NCBI RefSeq assembly: GCF_900184245.1
Contig: NZ_FXXB01000008.1
Coordinates: forward strand, 310,001-374,000
Source: Brachybacterium massiliense
Lineage (GTDB): Bacteria; Actinomycetota; Actinomycetes; Actinomycetales; Dermabacteraceae
Direction of reading: 5' to 3'
DNA length: 64,000 bases
Of the stretch, positions 45,539 to 53,620 are shown piece by piece (within the stretch, counting starts at the first letter, position 1; each line of letters begins with the position of its first letter). Position numbers and translations under genes: made by a program. The notes beneath the pieces were generated by a model. That model made no database searches and was not told where the DNA came from. It was given only the letters and a program-made list of their open reading frames with translations.

Positions 45539-45865
45539 ATGAACAGTATCGAGATCACCGTCATCGACCGTGAGGGCGTCAGCACCCCCGGTGTGCAGTG
45601 GGACGACGACGAGTCCCTCATGGAGTGCCTGGTCCGCAACCGGTACCCGATCCTCGCCAGCTGCGGCGGGAACGCCTCGTGCTCGACCTGCCACTCCTAC
45701 CTCGACGAGGTCTCCTTCGAGACCGCCGGAGAGATCGACGAGGACGAGGCGGACGTGCTGGACACCCTCATGGACGACGAGCGCGAGCCGACCTCCCGGC
45801 TGACCTGCCAGATCCCCTGGGACGAGGATCTCGAAGGCGCCGTGGTGCGGATCGGCCCATTCTGA
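45539..45865 (+). CDS. Small [2Fe-2S] ferredoxin
   Basis: 108 residues, soluble, acidic. The plant/adrenodoxin-type cluster loop is SCGGNASCSTCHSYL near residue 42, with the fourth Cys in RLTCQIPWD near residue 90. The sequence resembles the vertebrate/bacterial-type ferredoxins that serve monooxygenases or P450s, but no such partner is encoded nearby, so its client is unknown. ATG 45539 starts MNSIEITVID and has a G-run upstream. It lies 130 bp after glnA1, beyond the terminator, so it has its own promoter, and it is convergent with the ABC exporter genes. Confidence 0.9.
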   Translation: MNSIEITVIDREGVSTPGVQWDDDESLMECLVRNRYPILASCGGNASCSTCHSYLDEVSFETAGEIDEDEADVLDTLMDDEREPTSRLTCQIPWDEDLEGAVVRIGPF

Positions 45866-45888
45866 TCGCGCAGCCCGCGCGCCCGGGG

Positions 45889-47553
45889 CTACCCCGCCAC
45901 CAGATCCCGTCGGCGCAGGAGCAGCAGCCCGGCCACCACCAGCATCGCGGCCGCTGAGCCCATCACCGCGAGCGGAACGGCCTCGAGCTCCTCGGAGGGC
46001 ACCAGGGCGACGTGCTCGAGCGGTGAGAGGTCCCGCGCCCACTGGGGAAGGCCCAGCAGGTCGCCGAGGAAGGTGACCAGCGCCGTCCAGATCACCAGCA
46101 GCCAGGCGAGGGCGGTGGCACGCAGCCGCAGACCGAACAGCGCGAGCGCGAAGGCGCCGTACAGGGCGATCGCGGGCAGATAGGCGAGCGAGGCCGCGGT
46201 CATCTCGCCGATCCAGGCGGTGTCCTCGGTCGCGCTCCACACGCCCAGGCCCACGCCGAGGCCGAGCAGCACCTGCATCACGGCCACCTCGAGGAGCACC
46301 ACCACGAACCAGAGCAGGGCGAGCGCGGTGCGGGAGGTGCCGGCCAGGAGCATGCCGGCGAGGCGGCCCTCGAGCTCCTCGGAGCGCATCCTCAGCACGC
46401 CGGAGACGCTCAGCGCGACCGGTCCGATGGTGAGCATGGTGAGCACGAAGGCGGCGAAGGAGCCGGTAAGGTCCTCCGCGGTGATCGGCGCCCATTCTCC
46501 GATCGCGGGCATCTGCTCGACGAAGTCCGTCAGCGAGGAGGCCAGCGACCCGAAGGCGATCGCGAACAGGAACAGGCCGATGCCCCAGGCGAGCATGCCG
46601 GAGGTGAGCAGGCGCCGGGCCAGTCCGCCCGGGGCCAGCAGCGCGGCGGAGGCGCCGGCTCGGCCGTGTCGCGCGGCGCGCAGCCCCGCGCCCACGTCGC
46701 GGCGGCGGGAGAGGGCGGCGGCGATCGCGAGCAGCAGCACGATCGCCGCGAGGGAGACCAGCACCGGCCACCAGCGCAGGTCCACGTACAGGCGGGACTG
46801 CTGGGCCCAGGCGAGCGGGGAGAACCAGGACAGCCACGAGCCCTGGCGGTCGATCACGTCGCCGACGCCGCGCACCAGGAACGCGATCGCGAGCATCCCC
46901 AGCGCCATGCCGCTCGCCGTGCCCGCGTTCTCGGTGATCTGCGCGGTGACCATCGCGAGCGCAGCGAAGACGAGGCCGGTCAGCGCCGTGGCGAGCCCCA
47001 GCGCGAGCGAGTCCGCCACGGGCCCGCCCACCATCAGCGCGCCGGCGCTCACCGCGAGGCTCACGGCGAGGTTCGCGATGGTGACGATCACCAGGGCGGC
47101 CAGCGGCGGTGCGAAGCGGCCGACGGGCAGGGCGCGCACCATCTCCAGGCGCCCGGACTGCTCCTCGGCGCGGGTGTGGCGCACGGCCAGCAGCACGCTC
47201 ATGATCGCCACGGCGATCAGCACGTACAGCAGCAGCTCGTTGGCGACCATCGCCCAGAAGGTGTATCCGTCGGCCGCGAAGTACGGACCGGTCATCATCA
47301 CGGCCGAGGGGTTGTCCAGCAGCATCGCCCGGGCATCGAGGGCGGCCTGGTCGGGATAGGCCTCCTCCATCGCGAGGATCGAGGCGGGGACCAGTACGAG
47401 CATCGCGAGCGTCCACACGATGAGCGGCCGGCGGGAGAGCCGACCGTAGAGCCGGATCAGGGCTCCGAGCCCGGCCAGCGGTGAGGCGGAGGGGCTCTCG
47501 CGACGGTGCGAGTGCGGGACGCTGCGCGGAGGTGGGGCGACCGCGGTGCTCAT
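45889..47553 (-). CDS. ABC-2 type exporter permease (tetronasin-resistance-like)
   Basis: 554 residues with about 12 predicted helices in two homologous halves, as in the duplicated ABC-2 permeases that pair with a single ATPase. The features AVRHTRAEEQSGRLEMVRALPVGR after the second helix and RMRSEELEGRLAGMLLAGTSR in the second half are the repeated E-E-x-G-R(L) elements of this family. Likely exports a drug-like or lipid substrate; the substrate is unknown. The ATG at 47553 overlaps the ATPase stop (ATGA). Third gene of the tetR-ATPase-permease operon. Confidence 0.88.
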   Translation of the reverse strand: MSTAVAPPPRSVPHSHRRESPSASPLAGLGALIRLYGRLSRRPLIVWTLAMLVLVPASILAMEEAYPDQAALDARAMLLDNPSAVMMTGPYFAADGYTFWAMVANELLLYVLIAVAIMSVLLAVRHTRAEEQSGRLEMVRALPVGRFAPPLAALVIVTIANLAVSLAVSAGALMVGGPVADSLALGLATALTGLVFAALAMVTAQITENAGTASGMALGMLAIAFLVRGVGDVIDRQGSWLSWFSPLAWAQQSRLYVDLRWWPVLVSLAAIVLLLAIAAALSRRRDVGAGLRAARHGRAGASAALLAPGGLARRLLTSGMLAWGIGLFLFAIAFGSLASSLTDFVEQMPAIGEWAPITAEDLTGSFAAFVLTMLTIGPVALSVSGVLRMRSEELEGRLAGMLLAGTSRTALALLWFVVVLLEVAVMQVLLGLGVGLGVWSATEDTAWIGEMTAASLAYLPAIALYGAFALALFGLRLRATALAWLLVIWTALVTFLGDLLGLPQWARDLSPLEHVALVPSEELEAVPLAVMGSAAAMLVVAGLLLLRRRDLVAG

Positions 47554-48572
47554 GACGCCGTCTCCTGTTGCGTCGTCTCCTGCTGCGCTGCTTCCCGTCG
47601 TGCCGCGCCGTCGGAGAGGTCGTCTCCGTAGTGACGCAGGAACAGGTCCTCGAGGGACGGTGGTGTGATGGTCAGCCCCGTCACCTCCATCCTCGTCAGC
47701 TCGGGCAGGACCTCGTGCATCGCCCCGTCGTCGAGGTCGAAGCGGAGCCGTCCGTGCTCGGCGACCAGGTCGTGCACGCCATCCATCGCCGTGAGGGCCG
47801 TGTGGTCCGCGGCGGTGGTCGCCGCGACGGTGGAGCGGGTGAGGTGGCGCAGCTCCTCGAGGGTCCCGGACTCGACGTCCTTCCCGGCGCGGATGATCGT
47901 CACGGTGTCGCAGAGCTTCTCGACCTCGGCGAGGATGTGGCTGGACAGCAGCACGGTGCGGCCCTCGGCGCGCAGGCGGGCGACCTCCTGGGTGAAGATC
48001 GCCTCCATCAGCGGGTCCAGACCCGAGGTGGGCTCGTCCATGATGTAGAGGTCCACGTCGCGTGAGAGCGCCGCGACCAGGGAGATCTTCTGCCGGTTGC
48101 CCTTGGAGTAGGTGCGGGAGCGTTTGGTGGGGTCCAGCTCGAAGCGTTCGATGAGCTCCTCGCGCCGCCGACGGTGGGCGGCGCCCTTCGCGCCGTGGGT
48201 GAGCACGTCGATCGCCTCGCCGCCGGTGAGGTTCGGCCAGAGGTTCGTGTCCCCGGGCACGTAGGCGAGACGCTGGTGGATCCGCACCGCATCACGCCAC
48301 GGGTCCATGCCTAGCACCTCGGCATGCCCGGAGGTGGCGCGCAGCAGGCCGAGCAGGATCCGGATGGTGGTGGACTTCCCGGCGCCGTTCGGGCCCAGGA
48401 AGCCGGTGACCTGCCCGCGGGGAACGGTGAGGCTGAAGCCGTCCAGGGCGCGGGTGGCGCCGAAGGCCTTGGTGAGGTCGCGGACCACCACGGCCGGCTC
48501 GGCAGTGTCAGCAGTGTCGGCAGTGTCAGCAGATGCTGCTGGGTCGCGGTCGTGGGCAACGGTGCGGGTCAT
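47550..48572 (-). CDS. ABC transporter ATPase (drug-export type)
   Basis: 340 residues. Walker A GPNGAGKSTT lies near residue 60, the Q-loop region RLAYVPGDTNLWP, Walker B DLYIMDEPTSGLDP, and H-loop LLSSHIL. The signature motif reads YSKGNRQK rather than LSGGQ, a variant seen in actinobacterial DrrA-like proteins. An N-terminal ADT repeat (three times) and a C-terminal QQET repeat (twice) flank the core. It overlaps tetR and the permease genes by four bases each, so all three are co-translated. Confidence 0.92.
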   Translation of the reverse strand: MTRTVAHDRDPAASADTADTADTAEPAVVVRDLTKAFGATRALDGFSLTVPRGQVTGFLGPNGAGKSTTIRILLGLLRATSGHAEVLGMDPWRDAVRIHQRLAYVPGDTNLWPNLTGGEAIDVLTHGAKGAAHRRRREELIERFELDPTKRSRTYSKGNRQKISLVAALSRDVDLYIMDEPTSGLDPLMEAIFTQEVARLRAEGRTVLLSSHILAEVEKLCDTVTIIRAGKDVESGTLEELRHLTRSTVAATTAADHTALTAMDGVHDLVAEHGRLRFDLDDGAMHEVLPELTRMEVTGLTITPPSLEDLFLRHYGDDLSDGAARREAAQQETTQQETAS

Positions 48573-49231
48573 GACGTGCTCCCATCGGTCGTCGGGTCGG
48601 AGGGCTCTTCGTCGGTGCGGGCGGCGAGGTAGGCGTCCAGCAGGGAGCTGTCTCTGAGCAGCGGCACGGTGTACAGCTCGAGCGTGGGCAGCACGATCGC
48701 CTCGGTGTAGCGGTGCAGCCAGGCGGGAAGCCCGTCGAGGTCCAGGGGCGCGCGCTGGGCGGGCAGCTGGAGCAGCAACGAGCCCAGCGCCATCTCGGTG
48801 AGCACGCGTGCTCTGGCCGCAGGGTCGCGGCTGGGGGTGATCATCCCGGTCTCCTCGCCCTGGGCGAGGTACTCCTGCGCCTGCGCGGCGAAGTGCTCGA
48901 CCAGCTGTGAGGCGAGGGGCCCTCCCTCCTGGAGCCGGCGCAGCACGTAGCCGACCAGCGGGGCGTAGCGCTCGGCCGCGGCGAGCTGGGCGAGCATCAC
49001 CCCCGCTCCGCCGGCGAAGACGTCCTCCTTGCTGTCCCGGGTGACCTCGAGGGCTCGCTGATCGCAGGCCTCCAGGAGGTGGGCGCGGGAGCCGTAGTGG
49101 TGGATGATCAGCCCTGCGCTGACGCCGGCGTCCTGCGCGACGGCGCGCAGCGGTGCGGACAGCCCGTCCACCGCGAAGCGTCGCAGGGCGGCCTGGAGGA
49201 TGCGCTCCTCGGCGGGCGGGGTGCTCTCCAT
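48569..49231 (-). CDS. TetR family transcriptional regulator
   Basis: 220 residues. The N-terminal helix-turn-helix spans about 8-52 (AALRRFAVDGLSAPLRAVAQ, then GVSAGLIIHHYGSRAHLLEA). The C-terminal ligand domain is not specific. A palindrome at 49251-49286 upstream of its own start overlaps the likely -10 box, so it probably represses itself and the ABC exporter genes that follow. Its ligand may be the exported compound (inference). The ATG at 49231 has GAGGAG upstream. Confidence 0.92.
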   Translation of the reverse strand: MESTPPAEERILQAALRRFAVDGLSAPLRAVAQDAGVSAGLIIHHYGSRAHLLEACDQRALEVTRDSKEDVFAGGAGVMLAQLAAAERYAPLVGYVLRRLQEGGPLASQLVEHFAAQAQEYLAQGEETGMITPSRDPAARARVLTEMALGSLLLQLPAQRAPLDLDGLPAWLHRYTEAIVLPTLELYTVPLLRDSSLLDAYLAARTDEEPSDPTTDGSTS

Positions 49232-49250
49232 CGCGTCTCCTCGCTCCGTG

Positions 49251-49286
49251 CTGAACGTGTGTTCAATAGGCTATACACGCGTTCAG
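49251..49286 (-). promoter_or_regulatory. Probable TetR operator overlapping the tetR promoter
   Basis: CTGAACGTGTG at 49251 mirrors the right half, which reads CTGAACGCGTGT on the other strand, leaving a dyad of about 36 bp centred near 49268. On the minus strand a TATAGC box lies within the dyad and TTGCGC lies 15 bases upstream. The position fits autorepression of the tetR-ABC operon. Confidence 0.65.
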
Positions 49287-49336
49287 CGCGGCGCAAGGGA
49301 CATCACAGGACCGCTGTGCGGGAGAGAGGTCGGCGC

Positions 49337-50254
49337 TCAGCCGAGGGTGTCGAGGCCGCCCTTGCTGCGCAGCAGCGACAGAAGCAGATCCTTGGGCCCG
49401 TCGGCCGGCTCGAGCGCGCACTCATCGGGCTCGAAGGACCAGGCGGCGCGCAGCGAGCGGAACACCTCGAACTCGGCATCCCCGGTGCGCAGCGGCACCG
49501 CCCGGTATCCCCCGGCCTCGGGGAGGTGGATCACGAACGCTCCGGTCAGCTCGGGCATCTCGCGGGTGCTGCCGTCCTCGTCCAGCAGCATCTCCGCGCG
49601 GCACACCGCCACCCCCTGCAGGGCGTAGTCGCCGCGCACCTTCTTCGAGGTCTTGATGTCGGCGCTGAGCACGGTGTTGCCGATCTTCACGATCGCATCC
49701 GTGGTCCCCGCATAGCCCACGGTGTGGTTGACGACGGTCTGCTCGACCTCGAGGAACTCCGGCTGGTAGTCGTCCAGGAACCGGCCATAGCCGTCCAGGC
49801 GCACCTCCGCTCGCGCGATCAGCGCCTGCGGGTCCTTCTCGTCGGCGAAGCAGCCCTGGTCGGCACGCATCTGTGCGGCGATCTCGCCGATCCGTGCCCC
49901 GTCGGGACGGGTGCCGCTGGTGCCCCAGTCCTCGCAGACGGCGTGCACGAGGGTGCCGAAGTCCGCCGCCGTGCGGGTGTACTCGGGGGCCGCGGCCGCG
50001 ATCCGCTTCTGGGTCCCCCAGCGGTCACGGGTGACGCGGGAGATCTCCTCCGCGGCGCGGTGCGGGTTGCGGTCCAGCCAGGCGTACATCTCCAGCGCCC
50101 GCTTGGAGGCCATCGTCGCGTACCAGCCCTGCAGGAAGTCCTTCGCGCGCATCCCGGCGACCGTGGTGATCGAGGGGTACATGAGCGGGCCGTCCGGCTC
50201 GAGACGGTACATGCGGCCGCGCGGGGTGTCAGCGCTGAGGGAGGGCGTGGTCAT
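49337..50254 (-). CDS. PD-(D/E)XK superfamily (RecB/Cas4-like) nuclease, putative
   Basis: About 305 residues, soluble. The motif order fits RecB-family nucleases: FGTLVHAVCEDW near residue 122 (the GxxxH motif), then TVLSADIKTSKKV near 215 (the D-x-K motif), and YALQGVAVCRAE with the following conserved Gln. An N-terminal segment PSITTVAGMRAKDFLQGW resembles phage-type or Cas4-like exonucleases. No helicase partner is adjacent. ATG 50254 is preferred; the frame is open further upstream without conservation. Its own neighbours are the TetR operon and glnE; role unknown. Confidence 0.75.
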   Translation of the reverse strand: MTTPSLSADTPRGRMYRLEPDGPLMYPSITTVAGMRAKDFLQGWYATMASKRALEMYAWLDRNPHRAAEEISRVTRDRWGTQKRIAAAAPEYTRTAADFGTLVHAVCEDWGTSGTRPDGARIGEIAAQMRADQGCFADEKDPQALIARAEVRLDGYGRFLDDYQPEFLEVEQTVVNHTVGYAGTTDAIVKIGNTVLSADIKTSKKVRGDYALQGVAVCRAEMLLDEDGSTREMPELTGAFVIHLPEAGGYRAVPLRTGDAEFEVFRSLRAAWSFEPDECALEPADGPKDLLLSLLRSKGGLDTLG

Positions 50255-50400
50255 GGATCCTCGGGGTGGCACGGTCGTCGCCGGGGCGACGGGGATGACG
50301 GACGACGACCACGGTACGACGGAGCGCACTGGGCATGGGACAGCCGCGGCCAGGACGCGCCGCGAGACGCTGACGGATCACACCTCGCTCAGCAACAGGT

Positions 50401-50518
50401 CGCTCAGCCGTTTCTCTGCGCTGCGCTCCTGCCGCTCGCGAGCTCGCAGCACGTCGCTCAGCCGTATCTCTCCGCTGCGCTCCTGCCGCTCGCGAGCTCG
50501 CAGCACGTCGCTCAGCCC
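50401..50518. repeat. Imperfect 54-bp tandem repeats between the nuclease gene and glnE
   Basis: Two 54-bp units, 50401-50454 and 50455-50508, differ at two positions; a third, about 10-base start of the unit runs into the glnE stop codon at 50512. Each contains the small palindrome GCTCGCGAGC. Read on the minus strand just past the glnE stop, the units are 18 codons long and in frame with each other (LSDVLRARERQERS...). The gap 50255-50511 holds no gene otherwise. Confidence 0.85.
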
Positions 50519-53500
50519 TCCTCCCCGAAGATGAGCCGTTCGGCGATGGTGCGTGCCCGGCGGGTCAGGCGCAGGTAGCGCTCCTCGAGCTCGGAGGCGG
50601 TGCCGTCCTCTCCGTCGATCAGCAGTGCCAGGGCCCGCAGGTCGTGGCGATCGGTGGGCAGCACGTCTCCCTCCCGGCCCTTCCACAGGAACAGCCCGCG
50701 GCGGATCTGCCAGGCGAGGATCCAGGCCTCCCGCAGCTCCTCGGCCTCGCGGGCGGTGATCAGCTCCGCCGTCGCGGCCGCCTCGAGCTGCTCCAGGGTG
50801 CGCGGGGTGCGCAGGCCTTCGATCTCGTGGCCGTGCTCGAGGGCGAGGATCTGGGCGCTCCATTCCACGTCGGTCATGCCTCCCCGGCCGAGCTTCACGT
50901 GCCGGGAGGGATCGGCGTTGCGGGGCAGGCGCTCGGACTCGACCCGCGCCTTCATCCGCACGATCGCGCGGTGGGCCGACGGGTCCAGTCCGCCCTCGGG
51001 GTAGCGGTGACGGTCCATCTGCTCGCGCAGCTGCTCGGCGACGGCCTCGGAGGCGACGACGGGGCGCGCGCGCAGCAGCGCCTGCTTCTCCCAGGTCTCG
51101 GCGTCACGGCGGTAGTAGTCGGTCCACGATTCGAGGCTGCGGGCCAGCGGGCCCACCTTGCCCTCGGGGCGCAGATCGGCGCTGACCCGCATGTCGGCGC
51201 GGGCGGTGGGTGCGTTGAGGATGCGCTGGGTCTGCGCGGCGACGGCCCCGGCGATCTCGACGCTCGCGGCGCCAGCGCCCCGGTCGAGCACCACGAACTG
51301 CACGTCCGCATCGGAGGAGTAGCCCATCTCGCCCGCACCGAAGCTGCCCATCGCGATGATCGCCATCTCGATGCCCAGCGCGCGCGCCGGATCGGAGCGC
51401 TTCTCGCGCAGGCGATGCGCGGTGTCGACGTCGACCTCGGAGACCTCGTCGAGGGTCTCCGCGTCTTCGCCCACGGCCTCCCGCTCGCGGGCCACGACGT
51501 GCATCGCGACCAGCATGCCGGCCTCGAGCACGGCCTCGGCGAGGTCGGTGAGCGCTCGGGCCACCTCCTGCGGCGAGGCCACCCCGGTCAGGTGGGCCAG
51601 GCCCACGCGCAGCAGCTCGCGGTTGCGGGTGCGGCGCAGCACGTCGCGCGCCTCGTCGGCCTCGTCGACCCGGGAGATGACGGCGAGGAACTCGCGGCCC
51701 AGCACGTCCCGCGAGAGGGGGCGCAGCTGCTCGTCGCGAGCGAGCCAGCGCACCGCCTCGGGGATCTGCTCGAGCTGCTCGCCCACGTAGCGGCCGGCCG
51801 AGAGCACCCGGGTCAGGCGCTTGGCGGCGAGGCCGGAGTCGCGCAGCAGACCCAGGTACCAGTGAGCGGAGCCGATGGTGTCGGACAGCCGCCGGAAGGA
51901 CAGCAGGCCCAGGTCCGGGTCGACCCCGTCGGCGAACCATTCGAGCATCGCCGGCAGCAGCTGACGCTGGATCTTGGCGCGCCGCGAGATGCCCTCGGTC
52001 AGCGCTGTGATGTGCCCGAGGGCCCGTGCGGGGTCGCGGTAGCCGATGGCGGCGAGCCGGGCGGCGGCGTCCTCCTTGCTCAGGCGGATCTGCCCGTCGC
52101 TGAGCTGGGAGGCGGTCAGCAGCAGCGGGCGATAGAAGATCTCCTCGTGGAGCCGGCGCACGCGGCGGCGGGTGCGCTGGTAGCGCTGGTGGAAGTCGTC
52201 GGTGGAGAGGTCCAGGCTGCGCGCGAGGCGGCGCAGGTCCGACGCCGCGGTGGGAAGCACCTGGGTGCGGCGCAGGCGGTGCAGCTGCAGGCGGTGCTCG
52301 ACGCAGCGCAGGAAGCGGTAGGCCTCGTCCATCTCCGTGACGTGATCACGGGAGATGTACCCGCCCTCGCCGAGCCGGGCGAGGGAATCGAGGGTGGAGC
52401 GGCCCTGCAGCACCTCGTCGGCCCGGCCGTGGACCATCTGCAGCAGCTGCACGGTGAACTCCACGTCCCGCAGCCCGCCGGGCCCGAGCTTGATGTTCCG
52501 CTCCACCTCGGCACGCGGGATGTGGGCGACCACGCGGCGCCGCATCGCCCGGGTATCCTCGACGAAGCCGTCGCGGGTGGAGGCCTGCCACACCCAGGGC
52601 TCGACCATCTCCTCGAATTCCCCGCCCAGCTCCCGGTCCCCGGCCGCGGTGCGCGACTTCAGCAGCGCCTGGAACTCCCAGGAGTGCGCCCATTCGGTGT
52701 AGTAGCGCCGGTAGGAGGCGAGAGTGCGCACGAGCCGACCGTCCTTGCCCTCCGGGCGGAGGTTCGCATCGACCTGCCACAGGGAGCCCTCGCCGGTGCG
52801 CTCGGAGCAGGCGCGGGCCAGCTCGCGGGCGAGCGCCGCACCGGTGGCGAGCACGTCCTCCTCGGCGTCCTCTCCCCCGGCGGGCGCGACCACGTGCATG
52901 ACGTCGACATCGGAGATGTAGTTGAGCTCGCGCGCACCCGTCTTGCCGAGCGCGATCACCGCCCAGCGCACGGTCTCCGCGCCCTCGACGGTGGCCCGGG
53001 CGATCGCGGCGGCCGCTTCGAGCGCGGCATCGGCGAGGTCGCTGATCGCGGCCGAGACACGGGGCTGCAGCGCGATGGGGTCGGCCGCGCAGACGTCTGC
53101 GGCGGCGATCTGGGCGAGTCGGCCGTGGTAGGCGATCCGCAGCGCGTCACGCACCTCCCGGCCGTGGTCGGAGGCGACGGGCACCTCGGCCCCAGGATCC
53201 GCGCCGACGGCCTCGAGCATCATCGTGCGGGCGTCGGCGGCGGTCATCGCGAGCTCGTCATCGCCCTCCCGAAGCAGCTCGAGCCGTTCGGGATGGCGGA
53301 TGAGGAAGTCCCCGAGCGCGACCGAGGTGCCCAGCAGGCGGATCAGCCGCCTGCCGCCGGGCCCGCCCTGATCGATCTGGTCGAGGAACTCATCCCTGAG
53401 CGCCGTGGCGCCCGCCTCCGCGGCCGCCTCGGACAGGCGCAGCAATGCCAGCACCGCCTCGTCGCCGTCGGGCGTCCGGCCCAGGGCCCGGGCTGCGTCC

Positions 53501-53610
53501 TGCCCGAGCCGCGAGAGCGCCGGTTCGGACAGGAAGCGCTGGACCCGGTCGGTGCGGCTGAAGCCGAGCCTCGCCAGGGCCCCGGTGGTGGTCGCGGGTT
53601 CGGTGCTCAT
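50512..53610 (-). CDS. glnE: Bifunctional glutamine synthetase adenylyltransferase/deadenylylase GlnE
   Basis: Controls GlnA1 by adenylylating or deadenylylating its tyrosine in response to nitrogen state. 1032 residues: two nucleotidyltransferase domains joined by a helical linker. The N-terminal (removase) domain has NYISDVDVMHV and WQVDANLRPEGKDGRLV; the C-terminal (transferase) domain has GYSSDADVQFVVL and RVSADLRPEGKVG. The ATG at 53610 follows glnA2 by ten bases. The target tyrosine is present in GlnA1. The stop codon lies within the start of a repeat tract. Confidence 0.97.
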   Translation of the reverse strand: MSTEPATTTGALARLGFSRTDRVQRFLSEPALSRLGQDAARALGRTPDGDEAVLALLRLSEAAAEAGATALRDEFLDQIDQGGPGGRRLIRLLGTSVALGDFLIRHPERLELLREGDDELAMTAADARTMMLEAVGADPGAEVPVASDHGREVRDALRIAYHGRLAQIAAADVCAADPIALQPRVSAAISDLADAALEAAAAIARATVEGAETVRWAVIALGKTGARELNYISDVDVMHVVAPAGGEDAEEDVLATGAALARELARACSERTGEGSLWQVDANLRPEGKDGRLVRTLASYRRYYTEWAHSWEFQALLKSRTAAGDRELGGEFEEMVEPWVWQASTRDGFVEDTRAMRRRVVAHIPRAEVERNIKLGPGGLRDVEFTVQLLQMVHGRADEVLQGRSTLDSLARLGEGGYISRDHVTEMDEAYRFLRCVEHRLQLHRLRRTQVLPTAASDLRRLARSLDLSTDDFHQRYQRTRRRVRRLHEEIFYRPLLLTASQLSDGQIRLSKEDAAARLAAIGYRDPARALGHITALTEGISRRAKIQRQLLPAMLEWFADGVDPDLGLLSFRRLSDTIGSAHWYLGLLRDSGLAAKRLTRVLSAGRYVGEQLEQIPEAVRWLARDEQLRPLSRDVLGREFLAVISRVDEADEARDVLRRTRNRELLRVGLAHLTGVASPQEVARALTDLAEAVLEAGMLVAMHVVAREREAVGEDAETLDEVSEVDVDTAHRLREKRSDPARALGIEMAIIAMGSFGAGEMGYSSDADVQFVVLDRGAGAASVEIAGAVAAQTQRILNAPTARADMRVSADLRPEGKVGPLARSLESWTDYYRRDAETWEKQALLRARPVVASEAVAEQLREQMDRHRYPEGGLDPSAHRAIVRMKARVESERLPRNADPSRHVKLGRGGMTDVEWSAQILALEHGHEIEGLRTPRTLEQLEAAATAELITAREAEELREAWILAWQIRRGLFLWKGREGDVLPTDRHDLRALALLIDGEDGTASELEERYLRLTRRARTIAERLIFGEEG

Positions 53611-53620
53611 GGGCGAGTCC

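Noticed and set aside
50401..50518. CRISPR array
   Set aside because: The units are contiguous without spacers, and no cas genes are near; these are simple tandem repeats.
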